DNA from: Chromatiales bacterium
GTDB lineage: Bacteria; Pseudomonadota; Gammaproteobacteria; Thiohalomonadales; Thiohalomonadaceae
Assembly: GCA_029864785.1 (NCBI GenBank)
Contig: JAOTST010000018.1
Location: forward strand, 1-10,898
Reading direction: 5' to 3'
Length of the DNA: 10,898 nt
Shown here: piece after piece, positions 7,262 to 10,898 of the stretch
How positions within the stretch are numbered: position 1 is the stretch's first letter
Layout of the letters: each line of letters begins with the position of its first letter
Program-made: the position numbers and the translations under genes
Notes under the pieces: generated by a model
Seen by the model: only the letters and a program-made list of their open reading frames with translations
Databases searched by the model: none
Told to the model about the DNA's origin: nothing

Positions 7262-7328
7262 CCCAGTTAAAATGGGGAAATAATTTAACCACTTTTGTTG
7301 GTCATCTGCATTTTGTCGCGGAGACCAA
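7262..7328 (+). promoter_or_regulatory. rpsO leader with two small hairpins
   Basis: In the 129 bases between truB and rpsO, CCCA (7262-7265) can pair with TGGG (7273-7276), and TTGGTC (7298-7303) pairs perfectly with GACCAA (7323-7328) across a 19-base loop. TAAAAT (7268-7273) resembles a -10 box but has no good -35 partner. In E. coli S15 represses its own translation by binding a leader pseudoknot near the rpsO start; the second hairpin here lies 29 bases before the ATG and is a candidate for an equivalent site. The primary sequence does not resemble the E. coli site as I remember it. Confidence 0.3.
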
Positions 7329-7357
7329 TTTTATTTAAACTTTAAAGAGGCAAAAAC

Positions 7358-7627
7358 ATGTCACTAAGTAATGAGCAAAAAGCTGAAATCGTTAAAAAAT
7401 ATGGTAAGACGGAGAGCGACACTGGTTCGCCAGAGGTGCAGATTGCGCTTCACTCTGCCAATATCGATGCCCTCTCGGGACACTTCAAAGAACATATCCA
7501 TGATCACCACTCTCGTCGTGGCCTGTTACGAATGGTTAGTCAGCGCCGTAAGCTACTCGACTATCTCAAAAAGAAGGATGTTGAGCGCTATCGTACAATC
7601 ATCGCTAGCCTCGGCCTGCGTAAGTAA
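7358..7627 (+). CDS. rpsO: 30S ribosomal protein S15
   Basis: The 89-residue product has the standard S15 length and is recognisable throughout: [36 protein letters not shown] (21-36), [20 protein letters not shown] (46-65) and the C-terminal [20 protein letters not shown] before GLRK. S15 is a four-helix primary binder of 16S rRNA at the h20/h21/h22 junction and later forms the B4 bridge to the 50S subunit. The conserved His/Asp/Ser block HDHHSRRGL is the rRNA-contacting loop region. AAAGAGG (7344-7350) provides a good ribosome-binding site seven bases before the ATG. A strong terminator follows 43 bases after the stop, so rpsO can end one transcript while read-through reaches pnp. Confidence 0.98.
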   Translation: MSLSNEQKAEIVKKYGKTESDTGSPEVQIALHSANIDALSGHFKEHIHDHHSRRGLLRMVSQRRKLLDYLKKKDVERYRTIIASLGLRK

Positions 7628-7642
7628 TTATCAACATTGTTG

Positions 7643-7661
7643 TGCAAAAATATTTTTTGCA
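7643..7661 (+). other. AT-rich hairpin after rpsO
   Basis: TGCAAAAA (7643-7650) pairs perfectly with TTTTTGCA (7654-7661) around a three-base loop, 16 bases after the rpsO stop and just before the main terminator. It could trap the 3' end of the rpsO message or serve as an RNase processing site, as the rpsO-pnp spacer does in E. coli. No direct evidence. Confidence 0.4.
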
Positions 7662-7669
7662 TGCAATCG

Positions 7670-7701
7670 AAGGGGAGAGTCTGTGTGCTCTCCCCTTTTT
7701 T
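7670..7701 (+). terminator. Rho-independent terminator between rpsO and pnp
   Basis: AAGGGGAGAG (7670-7679) pairs with CTCTCCCCTT (7688-7697) around the eight-base loop TCTGTGTG, followed by six T (7696-7701). E. coli also has a partial terminator at this place, giving abundant rpsO message and lower pnp read-through. The stem may also be an RNase III target in longer rpsO-pnp transcripts. Confidence 0.92.
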
Positions 7702-7716
7702 AATGCCTAAACGTTA

Positions 7717-7746
7717 TTGAAACCGCTGTTTATCGACCTCTTTATT
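7717..7746 (+). promoter_or_regulatory. Weak candidate pnp promoter
   Basis: TTGAAA (7717-7722, five of six to consensus) is followed after 18 bases by TTTATT (7741-7746, four of six). It lies between the rpsO terminator and pnp, where E. coli has a dedicated pnp promoter. The -10 match is poor and the region is AT-rich, so chance resemblance is likely enough to keep this tentative. Confidence 0.3.
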
Positions 7747-7769
7747 TAATGGTCATGAATAGTTATTAT

Positions 7770-7786
7770 TTTATTTGATAAATAAA
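7770..7786 (+). promoter_or_regulatory. AT hairpin abutting the pnp ribosome-binding site
   Basis: TTTATTT (7770-7776) and AAATAAA (7780-7786) are perfect complements around GAT, ending directly before the AAGGAA ribosome-binding site (7789-7794). The seven A-U pairs are weak, but the position could affect ribosome access or PNPase autocontrol. The E. coli pnp leader is a much larger RNase III-cleaved stem, and nothing that size is visible here. Confidence 0.25.
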
Positions 7787-7800
7787 CCAAGGAAACAGTC

Positions 7801-9882
7801 GTGACCGCTATCATTAAAGAGTTCCAGTACGGTGAACATACCGTCAAGCTTGAGACCGGAGAGATTGGCCGCCAGACAAGCGCTGCCGTGATGTGTAGTA
7901 TGGGTGACACTTCAGTTTTTGTAACTGCAGTTGTCATGAAAGATGCAGAAGAGGGGCGTGATTTTTTCCCCCTTACTGTTAACTATCAAGAGCGCACCTA
8001 TGCAGCAGGCAGGATTCCTGGCGGTTTCTTCCGTCGTGAAACGGGTGCTAGCGAGAAGGAGACACTCACCTGTCGTCTGATCGACCGTCCACTGCGTCCA
8101 CTGTTTCCTAAAGGTTTCACCAATGAAGCTCAGATTGTAGCGACTGTTGTCTCGCTTGATCCCGATATCGATGCTGAAATTCCAGCACTGCTTGGTGCGG
8201 CAGCAGCGGCATCTCTATCAGGTGCGCCATTTAATGGTCCTGTAGCTGCGGCTCGTGTCGGTTATAAAGAGGGTGAATATCTACTCAACCCGAGCATGAG
8301 TGCTCTGGAAGAGTCAGATCTTGATCTGGTTGTTGCCGGTACTCAAGATGCCGTTCTCATGGTTGAGTCTGAAGCCAATCTCCTTTCTGAAGAGGTAATG
8401 CTTGGTGCGGTTATGTTTGGTCACGAACAACTCCAAGTGGCGATTACAGCCATTGCTGAGCTTAAGGCCGAGGTTGGTAATCCTGAGTGGGAATGGACTC
8501 CTGCTGAGGTGGACACTGCACTGACAGATGCAGTCGCTTCAGCTGCCGGTGATCGCTTCAATGAAGCCTATCAAATTAGTGAAAAGATGGTGCGCTATGA
8601 CCGTCTTAACGAGATTCGTGCCGATATTTCCGAGCAGCTTAGTGAACAGGCTGCCGAGAATGGCTGGGATGTCTCAGGAGCTGTTGGCAAACTTGAGAAA
8701 AAAATCGTTCGTGGTCGCATTATTGATGGTCAGCCTCGTATTGATGGCCGTGATATCAGTACCGTCCGTCCAATTGCTGTGCGTACTGGTGTACTTCCTC
8801 GCACTCACGGTTCTGCACTATTTACTCGTGGTGAAACTCAGGCGTTGGTTGTGACCACGCTGGGAACCACCCGTGATGCACAGATTATCGATGCAATTGA
8901 AGGCAAACGTGAAGATAACTTTATGTTGCACTATAACTTCCCTCCATACTGTGTCGGTGAGACCGGTTTTGTTGGTCGCCCTAAGCGCCGTGAGATCGGT
9001 CATGGTCGTCTTGCTAAGCGTGGTGTTGCTGCGGTTATGCCATCACCAGAAGACTTCCCATACACTGTGCGTGTGGTTTCTGAGATCACTGAATCTAACG
9101 GTTCAAGCTCTATGGCCTCAGTCTGCGGTAGCAGCCTCTCAATGATGGATGCCGGCGTTCCACTTAAGGCTCCTGTTGCCGGTGTGGCGATGGGTCTGAT
9201 CAAAGAGGGTGATAACTTTGCCGTTTTGACCGATATCCTGGGTGACGAAGATCACCTCGGAGACATGGACTTCAAAGTGGCCGGTTCAAAAGAGGGTATT
9301 ACTGCACTGCAGATGGATATCAAAATTACCGGTATCACCAAAGAGATCATGGAGAAGGCGCTAGAGCAGGCCAATGCAGGTCGCATGTTCATTCTGGATG
9401 AGATGGCTAAGGTGCTCTCTTCAGCAAGCGACGAGATGTCTGACTACGCACCTCGTTATACCACCTTCAAAATTAATCCAGACAAGATTCGTGATGTCAT
9501 CGGTAAAGGTGGTGCAACCATCCGTGCCTTGACTGAAGAGACCGGTGCCAATATCGAGATTACCGATGACGGTACCGTCAAAATTGCCTCTGCCGACAAC
9601 GCAGCGGCTGAAGAGGCGCGTCGTCGCATCGAACAGATCACCGCTGATGTTGAAGTCGGTGTCATTTATGAAGGTAAGGTGGCCAAGCTGATGGACTTTG
9701 GTGCATTTGTAACCATTCTTCCTGGTAAAGATGGTCTGGTACACATCTCACAGATCTCTGATGAGCGTGTCGAGAATGTGAGTGACAAGCTGACCGAAGG
9801 TGACATCATTAAGGTTAAGGTGCTTGAAGTGGATAAGCAGGGACGTATCCGCCTGAGTATGAAGGCTGTCGAAGCAGAGTAA
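7801..9882 (+). CDS. pnp: Polyribonucleotide nucleotidyltransferase (PNPase)
   Basis: The 693-residue enzyme degrades RNA 3' to 5' by phosphorolysis, releasing nucleoside diphosphates, and works as a trimer, often in the degradosome. The first RNase PH domain begins with [18 protein letters not shown] and includes [20 protein letters not shown] and [12 protein letters not shown]. An all-alpha linker follows, then the second, catalytic RNase PH domain ([37 protein letters not shown] and [15 protein letters not shown]). Asp482 and Asp488 correspond to catalytic Asp486 and Asp492 of E. coli. The KH domain has GKGG at 568-571, and an S1 domain fills about 620-690. The start is GTG with AAGGAA seven bases upstream; alignment of the N-terminus with E. 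coli supports it, and no earlier ATG in frame is needed. It is a little shorter than E. coli PNPase (711) because it ends right after S1. It is the last operon gene before the terminator. Confidence 0.98.
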   Translation: MTAIIKEFQYGEHTVKLETGEIGRQTSAAVMCSMGDTSVFVTAVVMKDAEEGRDFFPLTVNYQERTYAAGRIPGGFFRRETGASEKETLTCRLIDRPLRPLFPKGFTNEAQIVATVVSLDPDIDAEIPALLGAAAAASLSGAPFNGPVAAARVGYKEGEYLLNPSMSALEESDLDLVVAGTQDAVLMVESEANLLSEEVMLGAVMFGHEQLQVAITAIAELKAEVGNPEWEWTPAEVDTALTDAVASAAGDRFNEAYQISEKMVRYDRLNEIRADISEQLSEQAAENGWDVSGAVGKLEKKIVRGRIIDGQPRIDGRDISTVRPIAVRTGVLPRTHGSALFTRGETQALVVTTLGTTRDAQIIDAIEGKREDNFMLHYNFPPYCVGETGFVGRPKRREIGHGRLAKRGVAAVMPSPEDFPYTVRVVSEITESNGSSSMASVCGSSLSMMDAGVPLKAPVAGVAMGLIKEGDNFAVLTDILGDEDHLGDMDFKVAGSKEGITALQMDIKITGITKEIMEKALEQANAGRMFILDEMAKVLSSASDEMSDYAPRYTTFKINPDKIRDVIGKGGATIRALTEETGANIEITDDGTVKIASADNAAAEEARRRIEQITADVEVGVIYEGKVAKLMDFGAFVTILPGKDGLVHISQISDERVENVSDKLTEGDIIKVKVLEVDKQGRIRLSMKAVEAE

Positions 9883-9897
9883 TCTTGCTTCAAATAG

Positions 9898-9935
9898 AAA
9901 AGGGGCATCTGTTCATTCAGATGTCCCTTTTTTTT
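9898..9935 (+). terminator. Rho-independent terminator after pnp
   Basis: GGGGCATCTG (9902-9911) pairs with CAGATGTCCC (9918-9927) with one G-U pair and loop TTCATT; flanking AAAA pairs with the first of eight T (9928-9935). It starts 15 bases after the pnp stop and is the natural end of the operon. Confidence 0.95.
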
Positions 9936-10143
9936 GCCTGATTTTTAATCACTTTTGATTTGTATGGTAATTTGACTTAAAACCGATTGAAGACACACCC
10001 TATAGCGGAAGTTAGATAAACCATTTAGAACGTTTGCGCCTGTCGATAACAGGGCAATCCTATACCAAGGAAAACCTTAATATATATTTCGATTTGTAAG
10101 CTATAAACTGCATTAAGAGTCAGAAGCTGGTGAATAGGAGATA
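9936..10143. other. Spacer between pnp and the thioredoxin-like gene
   Basis: I see no gene here. Small inverted repeats are CCTGT (10039-10043) with ACAGG (10049-10053), and AAGG (10067-10070) with CCTT (10075-10078). TTGACT (9972-9977), TATAGC (10001-10006) and TATAAA (10102-10107) are promoter-like words, but none forms a correctly spaced pair. A promoter for the next gene must lie here or further upstream, since the pnp terminator intervenes. Confidence 0.4.
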
Positions 10144-10149
10144 ATGGAA

Positions 10150-10898
10150 ATGAAAGTTGTTGGTCTGATTGATGTTGTACGGTATGGCATACTGGTGTTG
10201 ATGATATCCCTATCTGGTCATCTATTGGCAGCTTCAACAGAGGTTTCAAAAGGTACTGTGAGCGGGGGCAAAATCTCTGAGCACCCTGACTGGTTTAAAG
10301 AGAGTTTTCTTGAAATTGCAGATGATGTGGATGAGGCTGCTGAGGCTGGTCGACATGTCATGCTCTTTATGCATCTTAATGGTTGTCCCTATTGCTATAA
10401 AACGCTTGAGGAGAATATAAAAAATTCACCCTATACCGACTTTATTAAAAAGAATTTTGATGTAATTGCCATCAATATCCAAGGGGATAGAGAGATAGCC
10501 TTTAATGATGAAGTGACGCTCAAAGAGAAAGAACTCGCTGAAATGCTCAATGTGCGCTTTACCCCAACCATACTTTTTCTTAATGGAGATAATCAGCTCG
10601 TGTTGCGCCTTAACGGTTACCGTACCCGTAGCGCCTTCAAGCATGCCCTCGATTTTGTAAAACAGAAAGCCTATGAACAGACAACTCTGACACAATATAT
10701 TGAGCATCAGAGTGCTGAACGGCCCTATCACTTTAGGGATCACCCACAACTACAGAGGCTGACCAACTTGCAGAGTGTTGCCGACAAGCCCTTGGCACTG
10801 CTGTTTGAAGACAAGTGGTGTGAAGAGGCCTGTAATGCGCTACACGACAAAAATCTTAATCTACCTGAGACACGAAAAATTCTGAACAACTTTACCTT
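10150..10898 (+). CDS. Exported tandem thioredoxin-fold protein (cut by right edge)
   Basis: The frame is open to the right edge. Two starts are possible, ATG at 10144 and ATG at 10150; AGGAG at 10136-10140 is only three bases from the first but nine from the second, so 10150 is preferred (residue numbers from there). The N-terminus is a likely Sec signal peptide: Lys2, Arg11, a hydrophobic core GILVLMISLSGHLLA and probable cleavage near Ala27 or Ala28. The first thioredoxin-like domain carries LFMHLNGCPYCYKTL with Cys79-Pro-Tyr-Cys82 and the cis-proline motif RFTPTILFLN at Pro139, so it should be redox-active in the periplasm. A second domain seems to begin near 205 (KPLALLFEDKWCEEACNAL), with Cys224 and Cys228 spaced CxxxC instead of CxxC. 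The family resembles SoxW-like or thioredoxin-related periplasmic proteins, but the exact substrate is unknown. Confidence 0.8.
   Translation, partial: MKVVGLIDVVRYGILVLMISLSGHLLAASTEVSKGTVSGGKISEHPDWFKESFLEIADDVDEAAEAGRHVMLFMHLNGCPYCYKTLEENIKNSPYTDFIKKNFDVIAINIQGDREIAFNDEVTLKEKELAEMLNVRFTPTILFLNGDNQLVLRLNGYRTRSAFKHALDFVKQKAYEQTTLTQYIEHQSAERPYHFRDHPQLQRLTNLQSVADKPLALLFEDKWCEEACNALHDKNLNLPETRKILNNFT

Noticed and set aside
9882..9882. pnp as truncated at its 3' end, because it is 18 residues shorter than E. coli PNPase
   Set aside because: The S1 domain is complete and a terminator follows at normal distance; the tail after S1 is variable in the family.
10025..10249. A 74-codon frame on the - strand before and into the thioredoxin-like gene
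   Set aside because: It overlaps the signal peptide region of a well-supported + strand gene and shows no family resemblance.

Overview
The window is a gammaproteobacterial chromosomal segment dominated by the conserved translation/transcription/RNA-decay operon rimP-nusA-infB-rbfA-truB-rpsO-pnp, all on the + strand and in the same order as in Escherichia coli. The proteins look gammaproteobacterial: RimP 152 aa, NusA with both C-terminal acidic repeats, long IF2 with a charged coiled coil, PNPase 693 aa. Base composition is moderate. I cannot name the genus. The thioredoxin-like exported protein at the right end is of a kind I associate with environmental gammaproteobacteria such as sulfur oxidisers, but that is a weak hint.

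Layout. On the - strand at the left edge is the 5' end of pabB (aminodeoxychorismate synthase component I), start at 352, running out of the window. Divergent from it is a tRNA-Gly(GCC) gene (538-612) with a consensus-like promoter and its own strong terminator (618-653). Then come about 210 bases of degenerate repeats (663-870). A well-formed promoter (911-939) follows, whose leader contains an inverted repeat, a Rho-independent terminator (1001-1027) and a second U-tailed hairpin (1045-1066) directly in front of rimP. This looks like an attenuated operon leader. rimP, nusA, infB and rbfA follow with short gaps of 12 to 62 bases. A 179-base gap before truB holds a possible 17-codon leader ORF with an ideal Shine-Dalgarno sequence inside a potential hairpin. 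truB is followed by a 129-base rpsO leader, rpsO, a strong terminator (7670-7701), a pnp leader with a possible promoter, pnp (GTG start), and the final operon terminator (9898-9935). After a 200-base spacer with no confident content begins an exported tandem-thioredoxin protein, cut by the right edge.

How the genes work together. RimP and RbfA mature the 30S subunit, S15 is a primary 16S rRNA binder, IF2 joins the subunits with initiator tRNA, and TruB makes pseudouridine 55 in tRNA. NusA controls pausing, termination and antitermination, and PNPase degrades RNA. Several of these are known in E. coli to regulate their own synthesis through the mRNA leader (NusA, S15, PNPase), and this window shows candidate leader structures at the matching places. 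Apart from those leaders, the possible truB leader ORF and the repeat cluster, the region is ordinary housekeeping DNA. I saw no mobile element, CRISPR array or defence system.
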